From Serripes groenlandicus (taxonomy: Eukaryota > Mollusca > Bivalvia > Cardiida > Cardiidae): DNA of 64,000 nt. A program made the translations under genes and the position numbers. Of the stretch, positions 1-11,965 are shown one piece after another (position 1 is the first letter of the stretch; every line of letters begins with the position of its first letter). The notes beneath the pieces are model-generated. The model had not been told where the DNA came from. It saw only the letters and a list, made by a program, of their open reading frames with translations, and searched no databases. The stretch covers positions 114,641,831 through 114,705,830 of the forward strand of contig JASEVX010000003.1 of the NCBI GenBank assembly GCA_031761405.1, written 5' to 3'.

Positions 1-585
1 CATCATCAACTGTAAATTTAATTTACATTTGGCCAACTTGATCAAAACCCCCGTAGTTCATGTACAGATTAATTATGAAATACCCTCTCCAGATATCCCT
101 TTTGTTTAATTCCTATGGCAAATCTACAGTTAAGTTTTTTCCCAAAATAAGAAAAGAAAATTCATAGATATCCAAGAAGAAAATGTTCATACTACCTGAC
201 ATAAATATAACTTTTTCATTTTATCAATAACTTAGAGAAACGAATATCTATGAGGGCTGTTCGCAAAGATTTGAGACCTGGGTAAATTTCAAATTTTCAA
301 CCATTTAAACTATAATGCTTTTCGCAAGAGATTTTTTTATTTCATGCATTTGTCATTTGTTTTGTTTATGACACTATCATTGTAGCATAGATGTTTGCCA
401 TAGTAAAACAAGTCACAACTTAATGGCACATGTTCCCTAGAAACCACATTTACACAAACAATTTAGTGCATTACTCCAATGTATTCAAATTGCCAAACCA
501 TAAGAATACTTCTCGGACCAAAGCCAATATTGAATCATAAGTTATGATAACTATAACTTCATGTTAATTGAGAAAGCAGTAGAAC
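1..585. other. Unique AT-rich flank
   Basis: No coding frame, RNA gene or clear repeat was seen. It is the left flank of the large foldback element that begins at 586. Confidence 0.6.
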
Positions 586-745
586 AATTAGGTAAGGTGA
601 AGTTGGTGTCTAGTGTCTAGTATCTAGTATCGTTTATCATAAACGATACTGGCAACCAGAATCTAGTATCGTTTATCATAAACGATACTGGCAACCAGAC
701 ACTAGTGTCGTTTAAGGAACTAGATATATAATTAATAAACTTTCA
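586..745 (+). repeat. Left terminal inverted repeat
   Basis: It starts AATTAGGTAAGGTGAAG and holds two copies of a hairpin with ATCGTTTA/TAAACGAT arms before entering the 86-bp satellite. It pairs with 8160-8320. Confidence 0.8.
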
Positions 746-919
746 CTCCAGTGTCGTTTAACACTAAACGACACTGGCAACCAGACACTAGTGTCGTTTA
801 AGGAACTAGATATATAATTTTCAATTTCAGACTCCAGTGTCGTTTAACACTAAACGACACTGGCAACCAGACACTAGTATCGTTTAAGGAACTGGATATA
901 TAATTAAGTGTGTGAAGTT

Positions 920-1170
920 GGCAGAGCATTAGACGTTAGACATAAGACATTCAAAAAAATATATTCGAATGTCTAATTAAACATTAGACATTCGATTAGA
1001 CGTTCGCTAATTTTGATTATCGAATGTCTAATTAGACATTAGACATTCGATTAGACATTCTCAAATTACAAGATCTATAAGCCAAATTCGTCGGAGGTCA
1101 TTGTACATTCAAAAAACGAATGTCTAATTGGTCGGTTAGACATTAGACATGCGATTAGACATTCGCAAAT
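920..1170. repeat. Inverted repeat block built on ATTAGACATTCG
   Basis: Several alternating direct and inverted copies of GTCTAATTAGACATTAGACA-like words. The same block recurs at 3168-3418 because of the 2248-bp duplication. Confidence 0.7.
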
Positions 1171-1239
1171 TAAGGGATTTAGGTACCAAATTAGTCGGAG
1201 GTCATTATACATGCAAAAAACGAATGGCTTATTGGTCAA

Positions 1240-1830
1240 ATTAATAACTTGAACATATTGATAACTCGAACATATCCATATCTCGAACATACCGATAACT
1301 TGAACACATCGATATCTCGAATACATTGATAAAACGAATGTTTTTAACTTGGAACATATTGACAACTCGAAGATATCGATATCTCGAACCTTTCGATATC
1401 TCGATTTTTGTTTTACCCCCGATATCTCGAACTTTATATATCTCGAACTTTTCGATATCGATGTGTTCGATATATCGAAAAGTTCGAGATATCGAAAGGT
1501 CCGAGATATCGATATGATCGAGATATTCGAAAAGTTCGAGATATCGTTGGAGATATCGAAAAGTTCGAGATATCGAAAGGTTCGAGATATCCAAAGGTTC
1601 GAGATATCGATAGGTTCGACATATCGAAAAGTTCGAGATATCGAAAAGTTCTTGATATCGAAAGGTTCGAGATATCGTATTGTTCGAGATATAGAAAAGT
1701 TCGAGATATCGAAAGGTTCGAGATATCGATATGTTCGAGTTGTCAATATGTTCAAGTTCAAAACATTCGTTTTTTCAATGTATTCGAGATATCGATGTGT
1801 TCGAGTTATCGGTATGTTCGAGATAGGAAC
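1240..1830. repeat. AT-rich palindromic array (TTCGAGATATCGA), copy 1
   Basis: Tandem TTCGAGATATCGA-type 15-18 bp words form a large imperfect palindrome centred near 1555. The left part (1281-1400) is close to the reverse complement of the right part (about 1700-1828). Open frames of 60-274 codons occur on both strands here only because the repeat lacks stops; they consist of ISRTFRYLE/EKFEISKGSRYR-like repeats and are not genes. Confidence 0.85.
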
Positions 1831-2930
1831 TAGATATATAATTTTAAATTTTCTGACTCCAGTGTCGTTTAACACTAAACGACACTGGCAACCAGACACT
1901 AGTATCGTTTAAGGAACTAAATATATAATTTTCAATTTCAGACTCCAGTGTCGTTTAACAATAAACGACACTTAAACGACACTGGCAACCAGACACTAGT
2001 ATCGTTTAAGGAACTAGATATATAATTTTCAATTTCAGACTCCAGTGTCGTTTAGCACTAAACGACAATGGCAACCAGACACTAGTATCGTTTAAGGAAC
2101 TAGATATATAATTTTCAATTTTCTGACTCCATTGTCGTTTAACACTAAACGACACTGGCAACCAGACACTAGTGTCGTTTAAGGAACGAGATATATAATT
2201 AATCAATTGTCAGACTCCAGTGTCGTTTAACACTAAACGACACTGGCAACCAGACACAAGTGTCGTTTAAGGAACTAGATATATAATTTTTAATTTCAGA
2301 CTCCAGTGTCGTTTAACACTAAACGACACTGGCAACCAGACACTAGTATCGTTTAAGGAACTAGATATATAATTTTCAATGTCAGACTCCAGTGTCGTTT
2401 AACACTAAATGACACTGGCAACCAGACACTAGTGTCGTTTAAGGAACTAGATATATAATTAATCAATTGTCAGATTCCAGTGTCGTTTAACACTAAACGA
2501 CACTGGCTACCAGACACTAGTATCGTTTAAGGAACTAGATATATAATTTTCAATTTTCTGACTCCAGTGTCGTTTAACACTAAACGACACTGGCAACCAG
2601 ACACTAGTATCGTTTAAGGAACTAGATATATAATTTCAATTTCAGACTCCAGTGTTGTTTAACACTAAACGACACTGGCAACCGGACACTAGTGTCGGTT
2701 AAGGAACTTGATATATAATTAATCAATTGTCAGACTCCAGTGTCGTTTAACACTAAACGACACTGGCAACCAGACACTAGTATTGTTTAAGGAAACGAAC
2801 AAATAATGTTCAACTTTTAGATTCCAGTGTCGTTTAACAGTAAACGACACTGGCAACCAGACACTAGTATCGTTTAAGGAACTATATATAATTAATAAAT
2901 TTTCAGACTCCAGTGTCGTTTAACACTAAA

Positions 2931-5178
2931 CGACACTGGCAACCAGACACTAGTGTCGTTTAAGGAACTAGATATATAATTAATAAACTTTCACTCCAGT
3001 GTCGTTTAACACTAAACGACACTGGCAACCAGACACTAGTGTCGTTTAAGGAACTAGATATATAATTTTCAATTTCAGACTCCAGTGTCGTTTAACACTA
3101 AACGACACTGGCAACCAGACACTAGTATCGTTTAAGGAACTGGATATATAATTAAGTGTGTGAAGTTGGCAGAGCATTAGACTTTAGACATAAGACATTC
3201 AAAAAAATATATTCGAATGTCTAATTAAACATTAGACATTCGATTAGACATTCGCTAATTTTGATTATCGAATGTCTAATTAGACATTAGACATTCGATT
3301 AGACATTCTCAAATTACAAGATCTATAAGCCAAATTCGTCGGAGGTCATTGTACATTCAAAAAACGAATGTCTAATTGGTCGGTTAGACATTAGACATGC
3401 GATTAGACATTCGCAAATTAAGGGATTTAGGTACCAAATTAGTCGGAGGTCATTATACATGCAAAAAACGAATGGCTTATTGGTCAAATTAATAACTTGA
3501 ACATATTGATAACTCGAACATATCCATATCTCGAACATACCGATAACTTGAACACATCGATATCTCGAATACATTGATAAAACGAATGTTTTTAACTTGG
3601 AACATATTGACAACTCGAAGATATCGATATCTCGAACCTTTCGATATCTCGATTTTTGTTTTACCCCCGATATCTCGAACTTTATATATCTCGAACTTTT
3701 CGATATCGATGTGTTCGATATATCGAAAAGTTCGAGATATCGAAAGGTCCGAGATATCGATATGATCGAGATATTCGAAAAGTTCGAGATATCGTTGGAG
3801 ATATCGAAAAGTTCGAGATATCGAAAGGTTCGAGATATCCAAAGGTTCGAGATATCGATAGGTTCGACATATCGAAAAGTTCGAGATATCGAAAAGTTCT
3901 TGATATCGAAAGGTTCGAGATATCGTATTGTTCGAGATATAGAAAAGTTCGAGATATCGAAAGGTTCGAGATATCGATATGTTCGAGTTGTCAATATGTT
4001 CAAGTTCAAAACATTCGTTTTTTCAATGTATTCGAGATATCGATGTGTTCGAGTTATCGGTATGTTCGAGATAGGAACTAGATATATAATTTTAAATTTT
4101 CTGACTCCAGTGTCGTTTAACACTAAACGACACTGGCAACCAGACACTAGTATCGTTTAAGGAACTAAATATATAATTTTCAATTTCAGACTCCAGTGTC
4201 GTTTAACAATAAACGACACTTAAACGACACTGGCAACCAGACACTAGTATCGTTTAAGGAACTAGATATATAATTTTCAATTTCAGACTCCAGTGTCGTT
4301 TAGCACTAAACGACAATGGCAACCAGACACTAGTATCGTTTAAGGAACTAGATATATAATTTTCAATTTTCTGACTCCATTGTCGTTTAACACTAAACGA
4401 CACTGGCAACCAGACACTAGTGTCGTTTAAGGAACGAGATATATAATTAATCAATTGTCAGACTCCAGTGTCGTTTAACACTAAACGACACTGGCAACCA
4501 GACACAAGTGTCGTTTAAGGAACTAGATATATAATTTTTAATTTCAGACTCCAGTGTCGTTTAACACTAAACGACACTGGCAACCAGACACTAGTATCGT
4601 TTAAGGAACTAGATATATAATTTTCAATGTCAGACTCCAGTGTCGTTTAACACTAAATGACACTGGCAACCAGACACTAGTGTCGTTTAAGGAACTAGAT
4701 ATATAATTAATCAATTGTCAGATTCCAGTGTCGTTTAACACTAAACGACACTGGCTACCAGACACTAGTATCGTTTAAGGAACTAGATATATAATTTTCA
4801 ATTTTCTGACTCCAGTGTCGTTTAACACTAAACGACACTGGCAACCAGACACTAGTATCGTTTAAGGAACTAGATATATAATTTCAATTTCAGACTCCAG
4901 TGTTGTTTAACACTAAACGACACTGGCAACCGGACACTAGTGTCGGTTAAGGAACTTGATATATAATTAATCAATTGTCAGACTCCAGTGTCGTTTAACA
5001 CTAAACGACACTGGCAACCAGACACTAGTATTGTTTAAGGAAACGAACAAATAATGTTCAACTTTTAGATTCCAGTGTCGTTTAACAGTAAACGACACTG
5101 GCAACCAGACACTAGTATCGTTTAAGGAACTATATATAATTAATAAATTTTCAGACTCCAGTGTCGTTTAACACTAAA
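2931..5178 (+). repeat. 2248-bp tandem duplication, copy B
   Basis: Second copy of 683-2930. It then runs on into further 86-bp satellite units, so the exact end is arbitrary within the array. Confidence 0.85.
3488..4078. repeat. AT-rich palindromic array, copy 2
   Basis: Same sequence as 1240-1830, shifted by 2248 bases. The same spurious open frames reappear. Confidence 0.85.
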
Positions 5179-5497
5179 CGACACTGGCAACCAGACACTA
5201 GTGTCGTTTAAGGAACTAGATATATAATTAATCAATTGTCAGATTCCAGTGTCGTTTAACACTAAACGACACTGGCAACCAGACACTAGTGTCGTTTAAG
5301 GAACTAGATATATAATTAATCAATTGTCAGACTCCAGTGTCGTTTAACACTAAACGACACTGGCAACCAGACACTAGTATCGTTTAAGGAAACGAACAAA
5401 TAATTTTCAACTTTCATATTCCAGTGATTTTTAACACTAAACGACACTGGCAACCAGATACTAGTATCGTTTAAGGATCTAGATATGTTATTAATAA

Positions 5498-5830
5498 ATT
5501 GACAGTGTCGTTTAGTGTTAAACGACACTGGAGTCTGAAAAATGAAAATTATATATCCAGTTCCTTAAACGATACTAGTGTCTGGTTGCCAGTGTCGTTT
5601 AGTGTTAAACGACACTGGAGTCTGAAAGATGATTAATTATATATCCAGTTCCTTAGACGATACTAGTGTCTGGTTGCCAGTGTCGTTTAGCCTTAAACGA
5701 CACTGGAGTCTAAAAGTTGATTCTGGAAACTATGTTGAAGAAATTAAAGTTAGATATGTAGTTCCTTAAACGACACTATTGTCTAGTTGCCAGTGTCGTT
5801 TAGTGTTAGACATTGGACATTGAAACCTAA
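5498..5830 (-). repeat. 86-bp satellite, reverse orientation (inner block)
   Basis: The unit polarity flips near 5497: GAGTCTGAAAAATGAAAATT and TTCCTTAAACGATACTAGTG now read on the plus strand. The array ends at the GC-rich core. Confidence 0.8.
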
Positions 5831-5854
5831 ATATTGTCCGAGCTATACCACTCA

Positions 5855-6160
5855 CCGTCAGCGCGGGTAGACTGCGCGACCTGCCTCGTAGCATATGCCG
5901 CCATGGCTCACATTTCCCCTTCTAGCAGCGGAGTTCTAGCGTAAAACGAGGCTCAGCATTTCGCCGTCAACGCGGGTAGACTGCGGGACCTGCCGTTTAG
6001 CATATGCGGCCCCGGCTCACATTTCCCCGCGGAATGCTGACGTAAAACAAGGCTTATGACTTCGCCGTAAGCGCGGGTAGATTGCGGTACCTACCTTATA
6101 GCGTATGCTCATATTTCCCCGACTAGCAGCGGAGTGCTTCCCGTAAAACACGCAGCAGAC
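5855..6160 (+). repeat. GC-rich 109-bp tandem repeat, first block
   Basis: Units contain GCGCGGGTAGACTGCGGGAC, a TATAGCGTATGCGGC-like word and CACATTTCCCC. CGCGGGTAG words lie about 101-109 bp apart (about 5862, 5971, 6072). Confidence 0.8.
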
Positions 6161-6570
6161 TCGGGTAGAATGAATGAATGAATGTATTTTGTTTTATGGC
6201 GCATCGACAGCTAAGGTCATTTAGCGCGCAAGACTCGGGTAGAAATCTGCCTCAACGCCGTTGTTCCACTTCCGGGAGAAAGAGAAAAGTGTTCCACTCG
6301 ATTGTGATTTTTTGTTTTGTTCCATTCCCGTGACAAGGGCCTGTAGGCCCAAGTGCACCCCGTAATACACGTGGCAGACTCGGGTAGAAATCCGCCTTAA
6401 GGCCGCTCTTCCACACCCGTGAGAAAAAAAAAAAGTGTTCCACTCCATTGTGAATTTATTTTTTGTTCCACTCCCGTGGCAAGGGCCTGTTGGCCCGAGT
6501 ACTCCCCGTAATACACGCAGCTGACTCGGGTAGAAATCCGGCTTAACGCCGTTGTTTCACTCCTGTCATA
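6158..6570 (+). repeat. 145-bp tandem repeat (GACTCGGGTAGAAAT)
   Basis: GACTCGGGTAGAAAT occurs near 6232, 6377 and 6523, spaced 145-146 bp, with AAGGGCCTGT(A/T)GGCCC and AAGTGTTCCACTC words in each unit. A short (TGAA)n tract lies at 6170-6184. Confidence 0.75.
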
Positions 6571-6584
6571 TTTGAATGACCAAT

Positions 6585-6705
6585 GTCTACTGCCACGACA
6601 TTCAATTTCTGAAAGTCCAATGTTCAATATCGTGCCACCACGACATTCATTTCTTGAATGTCCAATGTCGTGCCAGCACGACATTCAACTTTTGAATGTT
6701 CATTT
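6585..6705. repeat. CACGACATTCA inverted repeats
   Basis: CACGACATTCA and its reverse complement TGAATGTCGTG-like words alternate several times, giving stem-loop potential. Confidence 0.6.
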
Positions 6706-6714
6706 CCCCTACTA

Positions 6715-7262
6715 GCTGCCGAGTGCTCGCCTAAATCAAGGCTCAGCACTTCGCCGTAAGCGCGGGTAGACTGCGGTACCTGCCGTATAGCAAATGCGGC
6801 ACCGGCTTAAATTTCCCCTACTAGCAGCGGAGTGCTAGCGTAAAACAAGGCTCAGGACTTCGCCGTAAGCGCGGGTAGACTGTTGACCAGCCATATAGCA
6901 CATACGGCCTCGGCTCACATTTCCCCTACCAGCAGCGGAGTGCTAGCGCGAAACAAGGCCAGCACTTCGCCGGCAGCGCGGGTAGACTGCGGGACCTGCC
7001 GTATAGCGTATGCGGCCCCGGCTCTCATTTCCCCTACTAGCAGCCGAGTTCTCGCGTAAAACAAGTCTCAGCACTTCGAGGTAAGCGCGGGTAGACTGCG
7101 GGACCTGCCGTATAGCATATGCGGCCCCGGCGCACATTTCCCTACTAGCAGCGGAGTGATAGCGTAAAACAAGGCTTAGCACTTCGTCGTAAGCGCGAGT
7201 AGACTGCGGGACCTACCGTATAGCGTATGCAGCCCCGGCTCACATTTCCCCAGCTAGCAGCG
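6715..7262 (+). repeat. GC-rich 109-bp tandem repeat, second block
   Basis: CGCGGGTAG words lie near 6761, 6870, 6977, 7086 and 7194, giving a 107-109 bp period. The block ends directly in the reverse-oriented 86-bp satellite (CAGCGTTTAGTG). Confidence 0.8.
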
Positions 7263-8270
7263 TTTAGTGTTAAACGACACTGGAGTCTGAAAAATGAAAA
7301 TTATATATCCAGTTCCTTAAACGATACTAGTGTCTGGTTGCCAGTGTCGTTTAGTGTTAAACGACACTGGAGTCTGAACATTTATTAATTATATATAGTT
7401 CCTTAAACGATACTAGTGTCTGGTTGCCAGTGTCGTTTAGTGTTAAACGACACTGGAGTCTGACAATTGATTACATTTTTATCTAGTTTCTTAAACGATA
7501 CTAGTGTCTGGTTGCCAGTGTCGTTTAGTGTTAAACGACACTGGAATCTAAAAGTTGAAAATTATTTGCTCCGTTTCCTTAAACGATACTAGTGTCTGGT
7601 TGCCAGTGTCGTTTAGTATTAAACGACACTGGAGTCTGAAAAATGAAAATGATATAACCAGTTCCTTAAACGATACTAGTGTCTGGTTGCAAGTGTCGTT
7701 TAGTGTTAAACGACACTGGAGTCTGACAATTGATTACATTTTTATCTAGTTTCTTAAACGATACTAGTGTCTGGTTGCCAGTGTCGTTTAGTGTTAAACG
7801 ACACTGGAATCTAAAAGTTGAAAATTATTTGTTCCGTTTCCTTAAACGATACTAGTGTCTGGTTGCCGGTGTCGTTTAGTGTTAAACGACACTGGAGTCT
7901 GTCAATTGATTAATTATATATCTAGCTCCTTAAACGACACTAGTGTCTGGTTGCCAGCGTCGTTTAGTGTTAAACAACACTGGAGTCTGAAATTGAAAAT
8001 TATATATCTAGTTCCTTAAACGATACTAGTGTCTGGTTGCCAGTGTCGTTTAGTGTTAAACGACACTGGAGTCAAAAAATTGAAAATGATATATATAGTT
8101 CCTTAAACGATACTAGTGTCTGGTAGCCAGTGTCGTTTAGTGTTAAACGATACTGGAGTCTGAAAGTGTATTAATTATATATCTAGTTCCTTAAACGACA
8201 CTAGTGTCTAGTTGCCAGTATCGTTTATGATAAACGATACTAGATTCTGGTTGCCAGTATCGTTTATGAT
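7262..8270 (-). repeat. 86-bp satellite, reverse orientation (right arm)
   Basis: About eleven units in reverse orientation leading to the right terminal inverted repeat. A run of units at 7440-7550 is repeated almost unchanged at 7690-7800. Confidence 0.8.
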
Positions 8271-8320
8271 AAACGATACTAGATACTAGACACTAGACAC
8301 CAACTTCACCTTACCTAATT
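8160..8320 (-). repeat. Right terminal inverted repeat
   Basis: It is the reverse complement of 586-745 and ends CACCTTACCTAATT. One difference I saw is CTAGTTGCC here where the left arm implies CTGGTTGCC. Confidence 0.8.
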
Positions 8321-11130
8321 CTTCACTTTGATTGTTACTGTATGTCAATTAAGGGAATTTGCTATACATTACAGATTGAAAATCTACTGCATGTATACCA
8401 AAGAATATTGCCTTTTTATTTGCATAAACATGAAAATTCAAACATATCTCAAGATTTTCAAATCTCTACAAATTTACTTGTTTATTTTTACTATTAGCAA
8501 GTTTTTACAGGAAATGTTGTTATTACATGCACATACAAACCTTAACAATAGTGGCACTACATGAATGAGAGGCATCCATTATGCAATCTATCAGCATTAG
8601 CCATTAAACAAGTGTGCCATTCTGAAGGACAGTCACACCTACAATAAATGGGAATAGCTTCTCTCAATTTGTTATCAAAGTATCACAATTAATTTCAAAT
8701 GGAATTAAGGAAAATGTAAGCATCCATTTCTTAACTAGAACTTTGGTATTTTCATGTACTGGTATTTAAAGAAAACTTTTTAAACACATTGTTTATACTC
8801 TTCAAATTATAGGGGTTTAATTGAAGAAATTAATTGTCATTTCCTAGTGTATCATGGTTAACATTACTGTGGTGTTTTCTTTGTCACGCACACTACCAGA
8901 TGTTGTCATTTATGCTCAGAGAACCCTGAGGTCATACCTTTCCATCGGAACAAAAATTAAAAAATGTCAAGATTCTTGTACGACATTACATTACAACACA
9001 TTTTATTGATTGTCATAATAGAAAATCAATAATTCCTACATGCCCTGACCTCCCACCCATACACAAAAATATCTGGGGTTTTTTTCGGGGGGGGGGGGCC
9101 TGGTGTTGAAAACAGGTGGTTTTCATTTTGCTGCTGAGCGTTCAAATTTGATAAAATCACAGAAAAGTGCATACATATGAATATCATATATTGCATTGCA
9201 TAAGCCAACACATTCATCCCCTGATAAACAAGTTCTCTCACTTGATTTTAATTGTCAGGAATGTCCAACAATGTGCCACCATTGGATAAGATTTACAACA
9301 AAAAAACAATCAAACAGAATGAATCATCTGATATTTTTCTTGTTTATATTAAATAAACAATGACAAGAAAAAGAAAGAGAATCAATAGCTTTAAGTAGCT
9401 GTCAAGTTTGCTTTACAGATAAACAGAAAGTACCAAGATACACCAGGAAAACCATGTCTAGTCTAAACATGTAACTTTTGATATCTTTAAATACTCCACA
9501 ACCGTGATGCTCATTATATCATAACAGCACCAGTGAAAAAGAATTTTGTAAATATATTTAATCAATATAAAGAAACAAAATAATATCACGTAAATTTAAA
9601 AAAAAAAGAAATAAGTTTTGTGCCAATTATTTCATCAAGTTTGTTTACAACTTTTCACTAGTTTCACTAGTGTCTTTTCCTTCATAAAAAGACATTGCAT
9701 ATGCCCATTTTTCAAAGACGGAACTCGTTTGTTGGAAACATTGAGGCTAAAGAGAAGGCGTGCTGGTTACATTATTCTGCATATGCGAGAAGTTTGTTAA
9801 CATTCCGGACCTAATATATCAGTTGTCACAAGTCTATAATGAGATCTCGGGTTTAGGACATACATTTGACAAATATATTTAATTTACCTTTGGTCAATAG
9901 TTGTTGGCAGCAATCGTTACATATTTAAGCTTTGAACCTTCACTCTGCTCCGATGTACAAACTTGTCAAAAGATCTGCATGGCGGTGCCAATGGTAGGGG
10001 AAACAACTCGTTTTTCATTGCACAAAGTATATCACTTGAGTCTTTATAATACGCGTTGGGTGCAGATTTAATTGTTCTTTGCATCGTCATGGTGTTTTAT
10101 CAATATATGAGCGTGTGTTGAATTAGTTTATCGGAAAATTAGTGCAATGAGTTAGAAAAAATGCCGTACTTTTTATTTTTAGTATCTCTAATTTGAAGAG
10201 TATTCTATTTGGGACGAACTGAAATGGGCCGAATCAATGGTAAATTATTTGGAGTTTTCCTTGAATTGTTTTCATTCAAAGAATTAAATTTGAATCCCTC
10301 AAAGTATTTGGATACGACACACCAAACATTTTTTTAGAAACACATAAAAGAGCTTGTCATCCGATTATAGCAGATCCCCTACAGTATGTGCAACGTCCTA
10401 TTTTTATAGCAACCTTGTTCTTTTACAGCAATATAATCTTTACATCAATTTGAAAGACTAGATTTTAAGTATGATTTTTTCTGATTCCTACATTAAATAA
10501 AACAACTTCAGCCGGGTTTTTTACGTACGTTAATACAATGGTCTATTCACAGTTTGAAAATGTCGATCCGGTAATTTAGCTATTTTTGCAAGTAGTAAGT
10601 AATAATTATTTTCACAATTTGCACATACTTATGTGACAAGGATTGTTTGCCCATCTCTTATGAATCATAAACAAAAAGAATATACTTCACACATTGTCTT
10701 GTAGCATTTGTCTTATATATTTTTTTAATACAGTTTCTGTAAATTGTAAAATAGACCATTTTGAGTTCCATGGTAACCACACTTACCTGAGTATCCTAAC
10801 GATTCTATTGCTGATTATTTATCACTAACAATATATCTAAACAATAGTGTATTCATTTAATCTCAACAAGGATGCGTAAGTTAATTATTTGCGTTTGAAA
10901 ATGGACTTAAATCAAGATTCTGCTATTGCTTCAAACCATAGCTAAAATATCCCGATAAAAGTGTAGTAACAAAGTTTGTAAGATAAACACAGCTTATATG
11001 TCAATTAGATATCAAAGTTACGCATACAATCTCGAAATGTATTAAAATAATCATAGTTGAAGTGTATTATTACTTGTAAATTACCCAAATTACACTCGAA
11101 AAGTCACACGTTTTTGGCTAAAAGCTATTT
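8321..11130. other. AT-rich intergenic DNA
   Basis: No recognisable gene. It contains a poly-G run at about 9088-9099 and short A-rich tracts. Small open frames here show no familiar motif or composition. Confidence 0.5.
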
Positions 11131-11135
11131 TGTCC

Positions 11136-11149
11136 GTTGCCATGGCAAC
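11136..11149. promoter_or_regulatory. Perfect RFX-type X-box palindrome
   Basis: GTTGCCATGGCAAC is an exact 14-bp palindrome matching the consensus bound by RFX transcription factors (established for ciliary and other genes). No host gene start is visible nearby. A near match (GTTGCCATGGAAAC, about 37069-37082) lies in a dispersed repeat, so the site may come from a transposable element. Confidence 0.4.
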
Positions 11150-11584
11150 TAAGGTACATACAAAACAAATTGTTATCATTTACCAGGTTTTTATATCAAA
11201 ACCTACAAACTGACAAAGTTTCGGGAAAATCGGTGACATTGCGTGGCCATGTTTGGTTGATGGTTACAGAGAATTGGTATTAAAACCTTTTTACAAAACT
11301 TAAGATGTATCCTCTCTATTACCATCGAGTTGGAGAACCCCAAATTTCGCTAGAAAAACCTAGGATAGAACCTACAAATGCATCATATAATTGGAATAAG
11401 GTCAAAGTATTAAAATCAAAACAACGAACTTTGCTGTTTAAAACATTCAGCGCTTTTAAACCGTTATCTGCTAATGTTTTCTGGTTTAAAATGAATGATC
11501 CAGTCAATCTCATTAAAATCATCTCCTATTGAGGCTACGCATAGGCTTACATTTGGTCAGATCGTGTACTTTAGTCAGATTGAT

Positions 11585-11965
11585 GATCCAGTATAATTAA
11601 ATATTGTACCAAGATAATTAAAATCGTTTACAAGTTCTATGCTTGCGTTATTATATGTCCAACACTCATTAACCCTTCAACCACCTCTTTTTCTAAATAC
11701 AACGATTTTTGTTTTGTCTATGTTAACCTCCAATCCCTTACAATTATTTAAACTAGTTTGCAAATCTACTGGTTCGTCACTCAAAACAGCCAAGTCGTCT
11801 GCAAAAAGTAAAAGTAAAATGTTAATATCTCCAATATTCAATCCAGACGAATTATTTCTCATCAAATATAGTTCAAGATCGTCTACAAATAGGGCAAAAA
11901 GTAAAGGTGAGAGTATTTCCCCTTGTTTAAGTCCAACATTGGAAGAGAAGCAAGCGGAGGCTCTT
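11585..11965 (-). pseudogene. LINE reverse transcriptase fragment
   Basis: Read on the minus strand this encodes the middle of a non-LTR reverse transcriptase. First comes GLKQGEILSPLLFALFVDDL (RT motif with QGxxLSPxLF), then the catalytic FADDLAVLS box at about 11791-11805, then LEVNIDKTKIVVF, and, after an in-frame TGA, NDFNYLGTIF. This is the usual order in Jockey/CR1-like LINEs. The endonuclease, the N-terminal RT motifs and the C-terminus are absent, and the stop breaks the frame, so it is a dead 5'- and 3'-truncated copy. No TSD or tail was seen. Confidence 0.88.

Larger units (their letters stand above)
683..2930 (+). repeat. 2248-bp tandem duplication, copy A
   Basis: It is repeated at 2931-5178 with a constant offset of 2248 bases. 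The copies differ at only a few sites I could spot (for example agacGtta versus agacTtta near 935/3183, and a g/a difference near 999/3247). Confidence 0.85.
700..5497 (+). repeat. 86-88 bp palindromic satellite, plus orientation
   Basis: Each unit holds a 30-bp hairpin (arms CCAGTGTCGTTTA and TAAACGACACTGG, 4-base loop), then CAACCAGACACTAGT(A/G)TCG, TTTAAGGAAC, and an AT-rich linker with TAGATATATAATT. The array is interrupted at about 925-1830 and 3173-4078 by the attagacattcg and tatcgaga blocks. Confidence 0.85.
586..8320. mobile_element. Giant foldback-type element with satellite arms
   Basis: The first roughly 160 bases (AATTAGGTAAGGTGAAGTTG onward) recur as a nearly perfect reverse complement at the right end (8160-8320), with about one mismatch in the part I compared. 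Between the termini lie arrays of a palindromic 86-88 bp unit, in plus orientation up to about 5497 and in reverse orientation at 5498-5830 and 7262-8270. They surround a GC-rich core. AATT sits at both outer ends and could be a 4-bp target duplication or part of the terminal repeat. No transposase is visible, so the element is non-autonomous. The architecture resembles Foldback/Galileo-like DNA transposons, in which long inverted repeats contain tandem arrays. The superfamily is not determined. Confidence 0.75.

Noticed and set aside
1075..1912. Long open frames on both strands (up to 274 codons), repeated at 3323-4160
   Set aside because: They read through a palindromic short-word array; peptides are repeats of ISRTFRYLE-type words and mirror each other on the two strands.
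6221..7182. Minus-strand frames of 63-95 codons in the GC-rich core
   Set aside because: They lie entirely in 109-bp and 145-bp tandem repeats and overlap in several frames.
586..8320. CRISPR or integron array
   Set aside because: Palindromic units recur without distinct spacers; the terminal inverted repeats indicate a eukaryotic transposable element.
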